Below are positions 45,309-54,719 of a DNA stretch of 64,000 nt, piece after piece; within the stretch, counting starts at the first letter, position 1, and the number at the start of each line of letters is the position of its first letter. Position numbers and translations under genes: made by a program. Source of the DNA: Sediminicoccus sp. KRV36 (GTDB taxonomy: Bacteria; Pseudomonadota; Alphaproteobacteria; Acetobacterales; Acetobacteraceae); NCBI RefSeq assembly GCF_023243115.1, contig NZ_CP085081.1, positions 4,614,001-4,678,000 on the forward strand. The letters run 5' to 3'. The notes beneath the pieces are model-generated. The model was given only the letters and a program-made list of their open reading frames with translations. It searched no databases and was not told the DNA's origin.

Positions 45309-45313
45309 AGCCC

Positions 45314-46726
45314 ATGCGCTCCGTAGAAGACATCCTGGCCCTCATGGGGGGCGCCGAGGCCGCGGCCGCCCAATGCCAGGTGGGCACCGAGGCCATTCGC
45401 AAATGGCGCCAGGCCAAATCCATCCCGGCCAAGCACTGGCCGGCCGTTCTGGCCGCCACGGGCCTCGGCCTTTCCGACCTCACCGGTGCGGCCACCGGTT
45501 CTTCGGGCTCCCATGCTGCGGCCCACCACTCTTCGGCCCATAAACCTTCGGCAACGAACACGCAGGAAACGCCCATGCCCAACCAAGTCCCCGAAGGTGC
45601 CACCGGCGTCCTCGTACTCGATGATGGCAGCGTGCATTGGGGTTGGGGCTTCGGCGCCCACGGCACCCAAGTGGCGGAAATCTGCTTCAATACCGCGCTC
45701 ACGGGCTATCAGGAGACGTTGACCGACCCCTCCTACGCCGGTCAGATCATCAATTTTACCTTCCCTCATATCGGGATCGTCGGCACGAATATCGAGGATA
45801 TGGAGGCGGCTACACCCGTCGCGCGCGGGTTGATCGTCAAGCAGGATGTGACGGAACCCGCCAATTACCGGGCAACGCTGAATTTGCAGGAATGGCTGAA
45901 ACGCCATGGCGTGACGGGCATTTGCGGCCTGGATACGCGGGCGCTCACGGCACGGATCCGCGACGGCGGCGCGCCGAATGGCGTGATCAGCTTTCCGGCC
46001 GATGGCCGGTTCGACATCCCGGCACTGCTGGCGCAGGCCAAGGCCTGGCCGGGCCTGAAAGGGATGGATCTCGCGAAGGAGGTCACCGCCCGGCAATCCT
46101 ACACCTGGGACGAGACGTGCTGGTCCTGGGGCAAAGGATTTGGCACGCAGAAAGCGCCTGTTCATCGCGTGGTGGCGGTGGATTACGGCGCCAAGCGCAA
46201 TATTCTGCGCTGCCTGGCCGATGCCGGCTGCCATGTGACGGTTCTGCCGGCGACGGCGACGGCAGAGGAGATTCTGCGCGAAAAGCCGGATGGCGTTTTT
46301 CTCTCCAACGGTCCCGGCGATCCGGCAGCGACGGGTGTTTACGCCGTGCCTGCCATCCAGGGCGTGCTCGCGGCCAAGGTGCCGGTGTTTGGCATCTGCC
46401 TGGGCCATCAATTGCTGGCGCTGGCGCTGGGTGCCAGCACCTACAAGCTGGAGCGCGGGCATCGCGGCGCCAACCAGCCCGTGCAGGACCTCGCCACCGG
46501 GCGGGTGGAGATCACCAGCCAGAATCATGGCTTCGCGGTGGATCCTGACAGCCTGCCGGAGGGCGTGCGCGCCACCCATGTCAGCCTGTTCGACGGCACG
46601 AATGAAGGCATCGCGGCCCCTGGCTGCTTCTCCGTCCAGTACCATCCCGAAGCGTCGCCCGGTCCTTCGGACAGCCACTACCTGTTCCACCGCTTTGTCG
46701 CGATGATGGCCCAGGCGAAAGCCTGA
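45314..46726 (+). CDS. carA: Carbamoyl-phosphate synthase small subunit with N-terminal HTH extension
   Basis: The frame from ATG 45314 gives 470 residues. Residues 1-56 look like a small Cro/YdaS-type helix-turn-helix (AAAAQCQVGTEAIRKWRQAK, then IPAKHWPAVLAATG). Residues 57-87 are a Ser/Ala/His-rich linker. From Met88 (45575) a complete CarA follows, with glutaminase Cys in FGICLGHQ and His/Glu in YHPEASPG. CarA releases ammonia from glutamine for CarB. There is no stop between the parts. A start at 45575, with AGGAAA upstream, would give the ordinary 383-residue CarA. I annotate the full frame; both products may be made. Confidence 0.85.
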   Translation: MRSVEDILALMGGAEAAAAQCQVGTEAIRKWRQAKSIPAKHWPAVLAATGLGLSDLTGAATGSSGSHAAAHHSSAHKPSATNTQETPMPNQVPEGATGVLVLDDGSVHWGWGFGAHGTQVAEICFNTALTGYQETLTDPSYAGQIINFTFPHIGIVGTNIEDMEAATPVARGLIVKQDVTEPANYRATLNLQEWLKRHGVTGICGLDTRALTARIRDGGAPNGVISFPADGRFDIPALLAQAKAWPGLKGMDLAKEVTARQSYTWDETCWSWGKGFGTQKAPVHRVVAVDYGAKRNILRCLADAGCHVTVLPATATAEEILREKPDGVFLSNGPGDPAATGVYAVPAIQGVLAAKVPVFGICLGHQLLALALGASTYKLERGHRGANQPVQDLATGRVEITSQNHGFAVDPDSLPEGVRATHVSLFDGTNEGIAAPGCFSVQYHPEASPGPSDSHYLFHRFVAMMAQAKA

Positions 46727-46745
46727 AGCAGGAAGGAAGCAGGGA

Positions 46746-47504
46746 ATGTTCGATCTTTCAGGGCGCGTGGCGCTCGTCACCGGTGGCAATGGCGGCATCG
46801 GGCTCGGCTTTGCCCGTGGCCTGGCCAAGGCTGGCGCGAGTGTGATGCTAGCCGGCCGCGACGCAGCCAAGAGCAAGGCGGCGCTGGCCGAACTCCGCGC
46901 GCTGGGCGCGCGGGCCGAGGCGGTCAGCGCGGATGTGACGGACCCCAATTCCATCAAGGCGATGGTGGCGGCGACGGTTTCCGCCTTCGGACGGCTGGAT
47001 ATCCTGGTGAATAATGCCGGCACCAACATCCGCTCGCGGCCGGAGGAGACGACGCTGGCCGACTGGCACACGGTGCTGAACACCAACCTGACCAGCAGCA
47101 TGTTCACGGCGCAGGCGGCCTATCCGCACCTGAAGGCCGGCGGCGTGGGGCGCATCATCAACAATGGCTCGATGCTCTCGATCTTCGGCATGCCGCTGCA
47201 TGCGGCGTATTCATCGTCCAAGGGCGCCGTCGTGCAACTGACTAAGACGCTGGCGACCGCGTGGGCGAAGGATGGCATCACGGTGAATTGCGTGCTGCCG
47301 GGCTGGATTGATACGGCGCTGACGCGCGGTGCGCGGCTGGACATGCCCGCACTCGACCTGAATGTGCGCACCCGCGCGCCGGCCGGCCGCTGGGGCACGC
47401 CCGAGGATTTCGAGGGCATCGCGGCGTTCTATGCATCGGATGCGGCCAGCTTCATCACCGGCACCTCCATCGCGGTGGATGGCGGCTATTCCATCCAGGG
47501 ATGA
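46746..47504 (+). CDS. SDR-family oxidoreductase
   Basis: This 252-residue classical short-chain dehydrogenase has the NAD(P) motif TGGNGGIGLG, NNAG in ILVNNAGTN, catalytic Ser in NGSMLS and Tyr-x-x-x-Lys in YSSSKGA, with TGTSIAVDGGYS at the end. It oxidises or reduces a hydroxyl/keto group. The cofactor loop (AGRDAAK) leans to NADP. It begins 19 bases after carA and is the first of the genes that separate carA from carB. Confidence 0.9.
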   Translation: MFDLSGRVALVTGGNGGIGLGFARGLAKAGASVMLAGRDAAKSKAALAELRALGARAEAVSADVTDPNSIKAMVAATVSAFGRLDILVNNAGTNIRSRPEETTLADWHTVLNTNLTSSMFTAQAAYPHLKAGGVGRIINNGSMLSIFGMPLHAAYSSSKGAVVQLTKTLATAWAKDGITVNCVLPGWIDTALTRGARLDMPALDLNVRTRAPAGRWGTPEDFEGIAAFYASDAASFITGTSIAVDGGYSIQG

Positions 47505-47508
47505 AGGA

Positions 47509-47883
47509 ATGCCGCTGCCGGAATTCATGCAGATCGAGGCGCCCGTCTTCGCGCCGCGTCGCACCCTCTCTCTGCTGGAGACGGAGCAATTCCTGCTGCT
47601 CGCTTCCTATCACCTGTGGCGCGATGATGTCTGGCCGATCGATGGCGAGGCGCTGGACAAGCTGCGCGGCGCCCTGTCGCCGCATCCCGTGCGCGACCAG
47701 AACAAGCAGTTCGGCATGAACGTCCTGGAAATGGCGCTGGAACGGCTGAGCACGGCGGAACTGATCGAGGTGCGTCGGCGCGGCATCGTGCCGACCACCC
47801 GCGCCATCGAGGAGCTGGAGCGCGCCATCGCCGAGACGAAGAAGACGGCCGAAGCCATGCTGCGCAAGTTGCTGGAGGATTGA
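47509..47883 (+). CDS. Hypothetical protein, 124 residues, with C-terminal helix
   Basis: No family recognised. The protein is soluble, with Arg/Trp-rich LLASYHLWRDDVWPIDGEAL in the middle and a strongly charged C-terminal helix from about residue 95 (ELERAIAETKKTAEAML), possibly a coiled coil. GGAA lies 1-4 bases upstream and the start is 4 bases after the SDR stop. Its stop overlaps the LysE-family start by one base. High-GC codon use like its neighbours supports a real gene. Confidence 0.65.
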   Translation: MPLPEFMQIEAPVFAPRRTLSLLETEQFLLLASYHLWRDDVWPIDGEALDKLRGALSPHPVRDQNKQFGMNVLEMALERLSTAELIEVRRRGIVPTTRAIEELERAIAETKKTAEAMLRKLLED

Positions 47884-48530
47884 TGCCCTCCATTGAAACC
47901 CTGCTGATCTTCGCAGCCCTCTCGCTCGGCCTGGTGCTCACGCCGGGGCCGAACATGCTGTATCTTGTATCGCGCTCGTTGGCCCAAGGCACGCGGGCGG
48001 GCATGGTGTCGCTGGCTGGCTGCCAGACGGGCTCGCTCGCCATCATGCTCTGCGCGGCGGCGGGGATCACGGCGGCGCTGTTTGCCGTGCCCTATGCCTG
48101 GGATGCGTTGCGGATTGGCGGCGCGATCTATCTGGCCTGGCTCGCCTGGCAATGCGTGAAGCCGGGGGCGGAGCCTCTCTTCGCGCCGCGCAGCCTGCCA
48201 CCGGAGCCGGATGCCAAGCTCTTCGCCGTCGGCTTCGCCACGGCAGCGCTGAACCCCAAGGTCGCCTTGTTTTATGTGGCGGTGCTGCCGCCCTTCCTCG
48301 ACCCCGCGGCCGGGCATTTGTTCCTCCAGGGCGTCGCCCTGGGCGCCGTGCAGATCACTGTGGCGATTGTCTTCGACGGCATCCTCGTGATGGGTGCGGC
48401 CAGTACGGCGCGCTTCCTCGGGACACGGCCAGTCTGGCTCGCCGTGCAGCGTTATCTGCTGGGCGCCACGCTGGCCTTGATCGCGGCCAAGCTGGCCTTT
48501 GGCGAAGGTGTTTCGGGGGCACGAAGCTGA
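47883..48530 (+). CDS. LysE/RhtB-family amino acid exporter
   Basis: This 215-residue membrane protein has about six helices and the family signature LVLTPGPNMLYLVSRSLAQG, followed by QTGSLAIMLCAAAGI and FATAALNPKVALFY. RhtB-type proteins export amino acids such as threonine, homoserine or leucine. It starts on the last base of the previous stop (TGATG) and its own stop overlaps the next small gene in the same way. Confidence 0.9.
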   Translation: MPSIETLLIFAALSLGLVLTPGPNMLYLVSRSLAQGTRAGMVSLAGCQTGSLAIMLCAAAGITAALFAVPYAWDALRIGGAIYLAWLAWQCVKPGAEPLFAPRSLPPEPDAKLFAVGFATAALNPKVALFYVAVLPPFLDPAAGHLFLQGVALGAVQITVAIVFDGILVMGAASTARFLGTRPVWLAVQRYLLGATLALIAAKLAFGEGVSGARS

Positions 48531-48793
48531 TGGCGGAAACCATCGTCACGATCTTGATCGGGCTGATCCTGGTGGCGGGCTGCACCCTCGTCGCCATCAT
48601 CGCGACCACAGCCTTCGGGCGCATGCTGCCGCGGCTGGAGCAGGCCCTGGGCCTTTCGATGCTGCTGATGGGCATGCTGCTCTACCTGGCCTTTCCCGGT
48701 ACGGGTTCGCTGGCCGTGGTCGGGCTGGTGGTGGCTTCGCACGCCATTGCGGGCGGGCTCATCTGGTATCGCAAGAAGATCTTTGGGCGATGA
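48530..48793 (+). CDS. Small membrane protein 1 of a three-gene chain
   Basis: This 87-residue protein has three predicted hydrophobic segments (IVTILIGLILVAGCTLVAII; LSMLLMGMLLYLAF; GSLAVVGLVVASHAIAGGLI) and a basic C-terminus (WYRKKIFGR), so the C-terminus is probably cytoplasmic. I do not recognise a family. It is linked to the LysE gene by TGATG and to the next gene by an ATGA overlap, which strongly supports translation. Confidence 0.65.
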   Translation: MAETIVTILIGLILVAGCTLVAIIATTAFGRMLPRLEQALGLSMLLMGMLLYLAFPGTGSLAVVGLVVASHAIAGGLIWYRKKIFGR

Positions 48794-49059
48794 ACGGCTT
48801 CGTCTTTGCCTTGTTTGCGCTGGGCTATTCGGGGCTGGTGCTGTTCTGGCTGGCGCATGCGCTCAAGAAGATGTTTGCGCCGATGCGCGCCGCGCTCACC
48901 GCCTTCGCCATGTCAGCGACGGTGCATGGCGTGACGATGTTGTTCCTGGAGCCGGAGCATCGGCTGACGGCCATGGCCTTCTGGGCTGTCCCGCATCTGC
49001 TGCTGCTGCCGGCCCTGCTCTATTCGGCATGGCGTGAATCCAAGGGGGTACGAGGCTGA
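48790..49059 (+). CDS. Small membrane protein 2 of a three-gene chain
   Basis: This 89-residue protein has three hydrophobic segments (FVFALFALGYSGLVLFWLAH; ALTAFAMSATVHGVTMLFL; AMAFWAVPHLLLLPALLYSA) and a charged tail (WRESKGVRG). It overlaps the genes on both sides (ATGA and TGATG). No family recognised; its size and topology resemble its two neighbours, so the three may form one complex. Confidence 0.65.
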   Translation: MNGFVFALFALGYSGLVLFWLAHALKKMFAPMRAALTAFAMSATVHGVTMLFLEPEHRLTAMAFWAVPHLLLLPALLYSAWRESKGVRG

Positions 49060-49313
49060 TGGCCCAAATTCTGATCATCCTGCAGGGGCTGCTCTACTCC
49101 GCCCTGGTGGTCACGCTGCTGAGCAACCGCCTCTCTCGCGGGCGGAATGGCGCCATGCCTGTGTTGGCGGCAACAGCCGCGCTGATTTTGCTGCACGGCG
49201 TCCTGAGCTTTCTGGTCCCGCCTGAATGGCTGGTGACCTGGCTGGTCTTCTGGCTGCCCGGCCACATCCTGACCGCGATCGTATTGCTCTGGATGCGACG
49301 ACCCAAGGAATGA
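49059..49313 (+). CDS. Small membrane protein 3 of a three-gene chain
   Basis: This 84-residue protein has three hydrophobic segments (ILIILQGLLYSALVVTLL; MPVLAATAALILLHGVLSFL; LVTWLVFWLPGHILTAIVLL) and a basic tail (WMRRPKE). The start lies on the stop of the preceding gene. No family recognised. A composite hairpin repeat follows 34 bases later and probably ends the transcript before carB. Confidence 0.65.
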   Translation: MAQILIILQGLLYSALVVTLLSNRLSRGRNGAMPVLAATAALILLHGVLSFLVPPEWLVTWLVFWLPGHILTAIVLLWMRRPKE

Positions 49314-49347
49314 CGAACACAGCAGCACCTGCCCGCCATCCATGAAC

Positions 49348-49412
49348 GGAGATGCAAGAACCTGAGGTTCTTGCCGGGGAGCTTGAGGGGCAGAGCCCCC
49401 CATTTTTCCCTT
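49348..49412 (+). repeat. Composite hairpin repeat, family A, copy 2
   Basis: GCAAGAACCT, one base, AGGTTCTTGC (49354-49374) is a perfect palindrome. CCGGGG and then GGGGC-AGA-GCCCC (49387-49399) with ATTTTT after it complete the element. The order matches the copy at 37103-37154, read from the end of the upstream gene in both cases, including the leading GGAGAT. It should terminate the small-membrane-protein transcript 19 bases before the carB start region. Confidence 0.8.
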
Positions 49413-49430
49413 CATTTTTTGAGGTCCACC

Positions 49431-52400
49431 ATGCCCAAGCGCACCGACATCTCTTCCATCCTCATCATCGGCGCCGGCCCCATCGTGATCGGCCAGGCCT
49501 GTGAGTTCGACTATTCCGGCGCACAGGCCTGCAAGGCGCTGCGGGCCGAGGGTTATCGCGTCATCCTGGTCAATTCCAACCCGGCCACGATCATGACCGA
49601 TCCGGGCCTGGCGGATGCCACCTATATCGAGCCCATCACGCCCGAGATCGTGGAGAAGATCATCGCGAAGGAGCGGCCCGATGCGCTGCTGCCCACCATG
49701 GGCGGGCAGACGGCGCTGAACACCGCCCTGAAGCTGGATGCGGCCGGCGTGCTGAAGAAATACGGCTGCGAGTTGATCGGCGCCAATGCCGAGGTGATCG
49801 ACAAGGCCGAGGATCGCCAGAAGTTCCGCAACGCGATGACCAAGATCGGCATCGAAAGCCCCAAGAGCGAGATCGCGCATACGATGGAGGAGGCCTGGGC
49901 CGGCCTTGCCATCGTCGGCCTGCCTTGCGTGATCCGGCCGAGCTTCACGCTGGGCGGGACGGGCGGCGGTATCGCCTATAACCGCGAGGAATTCGAGCAG
50001 ATCGTGGGCTCGGGCCTGGCCGCCTCCATGACCAGCGAAGTGCTGGTCGAGGAGAGCGTGCTGGGCTGGAAAGAATATGAGATGGAGGTCGTGCGGGACC
50101 GCAACGACAACTGCATCATCGTCTGCTCCATCGAAAATCTGGATGCGATGGGCGTGCACACGGGCGACAGCGTCACCATAGCCCCCGCACTCACGCTGAC
50201 CGACAAGGAATATCAGCGCATGCGCGATGCCAGCATCGCCTGCCTGCGTGAGATCGGCGTGGATACCGGCGGCTCCAACGTGCAGTTCGGCATCAATCCG
50301 AAGGATGGCCGCATGGTTGTCATCGAAATGAATCCGCGCGTGTCACGCTCTTCCGCGCTGGCGTCGAAGGCCACGGGTTTTCCGATTGCCAAGATCGCGG
50401 CCAAGCTGGCGGTCGGCTACACGCTGGACGAGTTGAAGAACGACATCACCATGGTCACGCCGGCCAGCTTCGAGCCGACGATCGACTATGTCGTGGTGAA
50501 GATTCCGCGCTTCACCTTCGAGAAATTCCCCGGCACGCCCGCCACCCTCACAACCAGCATGAAATCCGTGGGCGAGGCGATGGCCATCGGCCGCTCCTTC
50601 GCCGAAGCCTTGCAGAAGGGATTGCGCAGCCTGGAGACGGGGCTTTCGGGCCTGGATGAACAGGCACCGCCCGGCGATGGCAGCAAGGAGGCCTTCCATG
50701 CCTCACTCGCCATTCCACGGCCGGATCGCGTGCTGACCGTGGCGCAGGCCCTGCGCGCCGGCGTTTCTGTCGAGGAGATCCACGCCGCCTGCAAGTTCGA
50801 CCCCTGGTTCATCCGCGAGATCGAACGCATCGTCATCGCTGAGCGCGGCGTGCAGGCGAAGGGCCTGCCTACCACGCCGCAGGGCATGCGCAGCCTCAAG
50901 GCGCTGGGCTTTTCCGACAAGCAGTTGGGCAAGCTGACCGGCCTGCCGGAGACCACGGTGCTGGCCGCGCGCGAGAAGCTCGGCGTGCATCCAGTCTATA
51001 AGCGCATTGACACCTGTGCCGCGGAATTTGCCGCCGATACGCCCTACATGTACTCGACCTATGAGGGTGGCTTCGGCACGCCCGTCTGTGAATCGCGCCC
51101 CACGGATCGCAACAAGGTTGTGATCCTGGGTGGTGGTCCGAACCGCATCGGCCAGGGCATCGAATTCGACTATTGCTGCGTCCATGCCTGCTACGCGCTG
51201 AAGGAAGCGGGCATCGAGACCATCATGGTCAACTGCAACCCCGAGACGGTCAGCACCGACCCAGAAACCGCGGACCGCCTCTATTTCGAACCGCTGATGG
51301 CGGAAGACGTGATCGCGTTGATCCGGCGCGAGCAGGAGAAGGGCACGCTTCTCGGCTGCATCGTGCAATATGGCGGGCAGACGCCGCTCAAGCTCAGCCA
51401 GGCGCTGGACAAGGCGGGCATCCCGATCCTGGGCACCAGTGCCGAGGCGATTGATATCGCCGAGGATCGTGAGCGCTTCCAGCAACTGCTCAAGGGGCTG
51501 GGCTTGCAGCAGCCGCAGAACGGCATCGCCCGCAACCTGGACGAGGCGGAGGTCGAGGCCGCACGCATCGGCTACCCGGTGGTGGTGCGACCGAGCTACG
51601 TGCTGGGCGGCCGTGCGATGGAAATCGCCTACAACGCCGAGCAATTGCGCCGCTTCGGCGCCGAGGCAGTGCGCGTCTCGGGCGAGAACCCCATCCTGAT
51701 CGACCAGTACCTGGCGGACGCCATCGAAGTGGATGTGGATTGCATCGCCGATGCGGATGGCGCCGTCTATGTGGCCGGCGTCATGGAGCATATCGAGGAG
51801 GCAGGCATCCATTCGGGCGACAGCGCCTGCTCCCTGCCGCCGTATTCGCTGCCGCCCTCCATCATTACCGAGCTCAAGGCCGAGACGGAGGCGATGGCCC
51901 GCGCGCTGAAGGTACGCGGCCTGATGAATGTGCAATATGCGGTGAAGGACGGCGAGATCTTCGTGCTCGAAGTGAATCCCCGTGCCAGCCGCACCGTCCC
52001 CTTCGTCGCCAAGGCGACGGGCGTGGCCGTCGCCAAGATCGGCGCCCGGGTGATGGCCGGCGCCAAGCTCGCCGAGTTCAACCTGGATGATGACGCGGTG
52101 GCCAAGCATGTGGCGGTGAAGGAGGCGGTATTTCCGTTCAACCGCTTCCCCGGCGTGGATGTGCTGCTGGGCCCCGAGATGAAATCCACCGGCGAGGTGA
52201 TGGGCCTGGATACCAGCTTCGAGCGCGCCTTCCTGAAATCGCAGATGGGTGCGGGCGTGAAGCTGCCGGAAAGCGGCACCGCCTTCATTTCGGTCCGGGA
52301 GAGTGACAAGGCGGCCGCCGTCAGCATCACCCGCCGCTTGGCCGAGATGGGCTTCCGCATCATGGCAACCCGCGGCACGGCGGCGCGTTTGCGGGAAGCC

Positions 52401-52676
52401 GGGATCGAGGTGACGCTCGTGAACAAGGTGCTGGAAGGCCGGCCGCATTGCGTGGATGCGATCAAGTCCGGGGAAATCCAGCTGGTGATCAATACATCCG
52501 GTGGCGGACGGAGTGTCTCCGACAGCTTCGACATCCGCCGCTCAGCGTTGACGCAGGGGGTGCCGCACTACACCACCATCGCCGGGGCCCGGGCCGCGGC
52601 GGGGGCAATTGCGGCGCTCCGTGCAGGAACACTTGATGTGGCGCCCCTCCAATCCTACTCTACAACGTCGTTCTGA
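49431..52676 (+). CDS. carB: Carbamoyl-phosphate synthase large subunit
   Basis: This 1081-residue protein has two ATP-grasp halves. The first starts [20 protein letters not shown] and the second [20 protein letters not shown]; oligomerisation and allosteric (MGS-like) domains complete the protein ([20 protein letters not shown] near the end). It makes carbamoyl phosphate from bicarbonate, ATP and the ammonia delivered by CarA, for pyrimidines and arginine. ATG 49431 follows GAGGT. It lies 2.7 kb from carA, with an apparent terminator between, so it probably has its own promoter. Confidence 0.96.
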   Translation: MPKRTDISSILIIGAGPIVIGQACEFDYSGAQACKALRAEGYRVILVNSNPATIMTDPGLADATYIEPITPEIVEKIIAKERPDALLPTMGGQTALNTALKLDAAGVLKKYGCELIGANAEVIDKAEDRQKFRNAMTKIGIESPKSEIAHTMEEAWAGLAIVGLPCVIRPSFTLGGTGGGIAYNREEFEQIVGSGLAASMTSEVLVEESVLGWKEYEMEVVRDRNDNCIIVCSIENLDAMGVHTGDSVTIAPALTLTDKEYQRMRDASIACLREIGVDTGGSNVQFGINPKDGRMVVIEMNPRVSRSSALASKATGFPIAKIAAKLAVGYTLDELKNDITMVTPASFEPTIDYVVVKIPRFTFEKFPGTPATLTTSMKSVGEAMAIGRSFAEALQKGLRSLETGLSGLDEQAPPGDGSKEAFHASLAIPRPDRVLTVAQALRAGVSVEEIHAACKFDPWFIREIERIVIAERGVQAKGLPTTPQGMRSLKALGFSDKQLGKLTGLPETTVLAAREKLGVHPVYKRIDTCAAEFAADTPYMYSTYEGGFGTPVCESRPTDRNKVVILGGGPNRIGQGIEFDYCCVHACYALKEAGIETIMVNCNPETVSTDPETADRLYFEPLMAEDVIALIRREQEKGTLLGCIVQYGGQTPLKLSQALDKAGIPILGTSAEAIDIAEDRERFQQLLKGLGLQQPQNGIARNLDEAEVEAARIGYPVVVRPSYVLGGRAMEIAYNAEQLRRFGAEAVRVSGENPILIDQYLADAIEVDVDCIADADGAVYVAGVMEHIEEAGIHSGDSACSLPPYSLPPSIITELKAETEAMARALKVRGLMNVQYAVKDGEIFVLEVNPRASRTVPFVAKATGVAVAKIGARVMAGAKLAEFNLDDDAVAKHVAVKEAVFPFNRFPGVDVLLGPEMKSTGEVMGLDTSFERAFLKSQMGAGVKLPESGTAFISVRESDKAAAVSITRRLAEMGFRIMATRGTAARLREAGIEVTLVNKVLEGRPHCVDAIKSGEIQLVINTSGGGRSVSDSFDIRRSALTQGVPHYTTIAGARAAAGAIAALRAGTLDVAPLQSYSTTSF

Positions 52677-52729
52677 ACTGGGTTGGGGGCGATCAGGCCC
52701 CCTCCCTCCTTACCCCTCCCCTTTGGCTG

Positions 52730-52763
52730 CCTCCGGCGTTTTGCGCAACGAGGTTGCCGGAGG
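52730..52763 (+). promoter_or_regulatory. Leader hairpin upstream of greA
   Basis: CCTCCGGC (52730-52737) pairs perfectly with GCCGGAGG (52756-52763) around an 18-base loop. It lies between the carB stop and the greA start (GTG 52795). Without a T-run it could be a leader structure or a weak terminator. Confidence 0.4.
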
Positions 52764-52794
52764 GAGAGGCGTTGCTGCGAAGGAAGAAACTGCC

Positions 52795-53268
52795 GTGCAG
52801 AAGTTCCCCATGACCGCCGAGGGGCTGGCCAAGCTGGAAGAGGAACTGAAGCAATTGAAATCCGTCGAGCGCCCCGCGATCATCGTGGCGATCGCGGAAG
52901 CGCGTGCGCATGGGGATCTCTCGGAAAACGCCGAGTACCATGCAGCACGAGAGCGGCAATCCTTCATCGAGGGGCGCCTCGCGGAACTCGAATCCATCAT
53001 TCCCTCGGTCGAGGTGATTGACGTCAGCAAGATGAGCGGCACGCAGGTGCGTTTCGGCGCCCGCGTGACGATCATTGACGAGGAGTCGGAGAAGGAGACC
53101 ACATATCGCATTGTCGGCCAGTATGAGGCCGATATGAAGACGGGCTCGATTTCGCTGTCCTCGCCGCTCGCCAAGGCCCTCATGGGCAAGACGGTGGGTG
53201 ACAGTGTTGAAGTGCCGGCACCCGGCGGTGCGCGGGCCGTGGAAATCACCGGGGTGGCTTTCAACTAG
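52795..53268 (+). CDS. greA: Transcription elongation factor GreA
   Basis: From a GTG at 52795 the protein is 157 residues, the usual GreA length, and begins [20 protein letters not shown]. It has the tip [20 protein letters not shown] with the acidic pair that stimulates RNA cleavage by RNA polymerase, and the C-terminal domain [19 protein letters not shown]. The GTG is chosen because AAGGA lies 10 bases upstream and the first residues are conserved; the first ATG would remove them. It rescues backtracked polymerase. It follows carB, a common alphaproteobacterial order. Confidence 0.95.
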   Translation: MQKFPMTAEGLAKLEEELKQLKSVERPAIIVAIAEARAHGDLSENAEYHAARERQSFIEGRLAELESIIPSVEVIDVSKMSGTQVRFGARVTIIDEESEKETTYRIVGQYEADMKTGSISLSSPLAKALMGKTVGDSVEVPAPGGARAVEITGVAFN

Positions 53269-53448
53269 ATCGGAGGGCTTTGCCCCTCGAGCATCCCAGC
53301 AGGGGAATTGCCGGCGTGGTTTCCACGCGGGTCCTTCGCCTCCCTCCGGACGAAAATGCAGGATTTTGTGAACACCCGCGTTCACCCTGCCAGGAGGGTT
53401 TGAGAGGGCAGCGCCCGCTCGAACCGCCTGTCGAGAATTGGAACCGCG

Positions 53449-54651
53449 ATGCCCCTCTCCCTCGCTGATATCCGTGCCGCCGCTGCCCGGATCCACGGCC
53501 GCATCCTGCGTACGCCGAGCATCGAGAACCCCGCCGTCTCCTCGGCCTGTGGTGCGCGGGTTTCACTCAAGCTCGACAATCTCCAGGCCACAGGCGCCTT
53601 CAAGGAGCGTGGGGCGGCCAATCGCCTGGCGCTGCTCTCGGAGCGGGAACGGGCGGGCGGCGTGATCGCGATGTCGGCCGGCAACCATGCCCAGGCGGTG
53701 GCGCGGCATTCCACCCTGCTTGGCATCGCCTCCACGATCGTGATGCCGCGCTTCACCCCCTCCAACAAGGTGCTGCGCACGGAGGGTTTCGGCGCCCGCG
53801 TGGTGCTGCACGGGGAAACCCTGGCCGAAGCTGCCTCCCACGCGCATCACCTGGCCCGGGAGCAGGGGCTGACCTTCATCCACCCCTATGACGATCCGGC
53901 CGTGATCGCCGGCCAAGGCACCCTGGCACTCGAAATGCTCGAGGATGCGCCGGATGTGGAAGCGCTGATCTTCCCGACGGGTGGTGGTGGCCTGGTCACC
54001 GGCTGCGCCATCGCCGCCCATGCCCTGCGCCCTGGTCTGCCGGTATTCGGCGTGGAGGTTGAAGGCTATCAGGCCATGCGCCAGCGCCTGGCGGGGCAGC
54101 CCGTGCAAGTGGGAGGGCCGACCATCGCCGAGGGCATCGCCGTGCGCGATGTCGGCGAGTTGCCGCTGGAGATGCTGCGCCGACTGGGCGTGGAAATCCT
54201 GGTGGTGCCGGAGCGCGCGGTCGAGCAGGGCATCGCGCTGCTGGCAGAGGGCGCCAAGGTGGTCTCCGAGGGCGCGGGCGCGGCGGGCGTGGCCGCCATC
54301 CTCACCTATCCCGAGCGCTTTGCCGGCAAGCATGTCGGCACAGTGATCTGCGGCGGGAATATTGATCCGCGCATCCTGTCCAACGTGCTGCTGCGCAACC
54401 TGCTGCGCGATGGACGCCTGCTGCGCCTGCACCTGGATATCCCCGACCGGCCGGGCGTGCTGGCCGATATCGCGACCCGCGTGGCGGAAGCCGGCGGCAA
54501 TGTGATCGAGGTCAGCCACCAGCGGCTCTTCGCGGCGCCCTCTGTGCAGACAGCGGAGCTGGAACTGATGATCGAGGTGCGGGACCGCGCGCAGGCGGAC
54601 GCCATCGTGGCTGCGCTGGAAGCGGGCGACTACGTGGTACGACGCGGATAG
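53449..54651 (+). CDS. ilvA: Threonine ammonia-lyase with C-terminal ACT domain
   Basis: This 400-residue fold-type II PLP enzyme has the PLP Lys in QATGAFKERGAANR, AMSAGNHAQAVARH and the phosphate loop PTGGGGLVTG. An ACT domain occupies about 328-400 (LRLHLDIPDRPGVLADIATR). It deaminates threonine to 2-oxobutanoate. One ACT domain and a 400-residue length match the short biosynthetic/catabolic type common in these bacteria. A GC-rich 180-base gap with partial hairpins separates it from greA. Confidence 0.88.
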   Translation: MPLSLADIRAAAARIHGRILRTPSIENPAVSSACGARVSLKLDNLQATGAFKERGAANRLALLSERERAGGVIAMSAGNHAQAVARHSTLLGIASTIVMPRFTPSNKVLRTEGFGARVVLHGETLAEAASHAHHLAREQGLTFIHPYDDPAVIAGQGTLALEMLEDAPDVEALIFPTGGGGLVTGCAIAAHALRPGLPVFGVEVEGYQAMRQRLAGQPVQVGGPTIAEGIAVRDVGELPLEMLRRLGVEILVVPERAVEQGIALLAEGAKVVSEGAGAAGVAAILTYPERFAGKHVGTVICGGNIDPRILSNVLLRNLLRDGRLLRLHLDIPDRPGVLADIATRVAEAGGNVIEVSHQRLFAAPSVQTAELELMIEVRDRAQADAIVAALEAGDYVVRRG

Positions 54652-54697
54652 ATTCCCAAAGCCTCAACGACGAGCATGGATGGCCTGTGGTGGCATG

Positions 54698-54714
54698 AAG
54701 GGGCCATGCCCCTT
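54698..54714. terminator. Convergent-junction hairpin after the threonine ammonia-lyase gene
   Basis: AAGGGGC-CAT-GCCCCTT is a perfect 7-bp stem with a 3-base loop. It lies between the convergent ilvA and dctM genes and suits bidirectional termination. Confidence 0.6.
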
Positions 54715-54719
54715 GCGCT

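Noticed and set aside
53269..53448. Riboswitch or gene between greA and the threonine ammonia-lyase gene
   Set aside because: Only imperfect GC-rich hairpins are visible; no known aptamer motif or credible frame was found.
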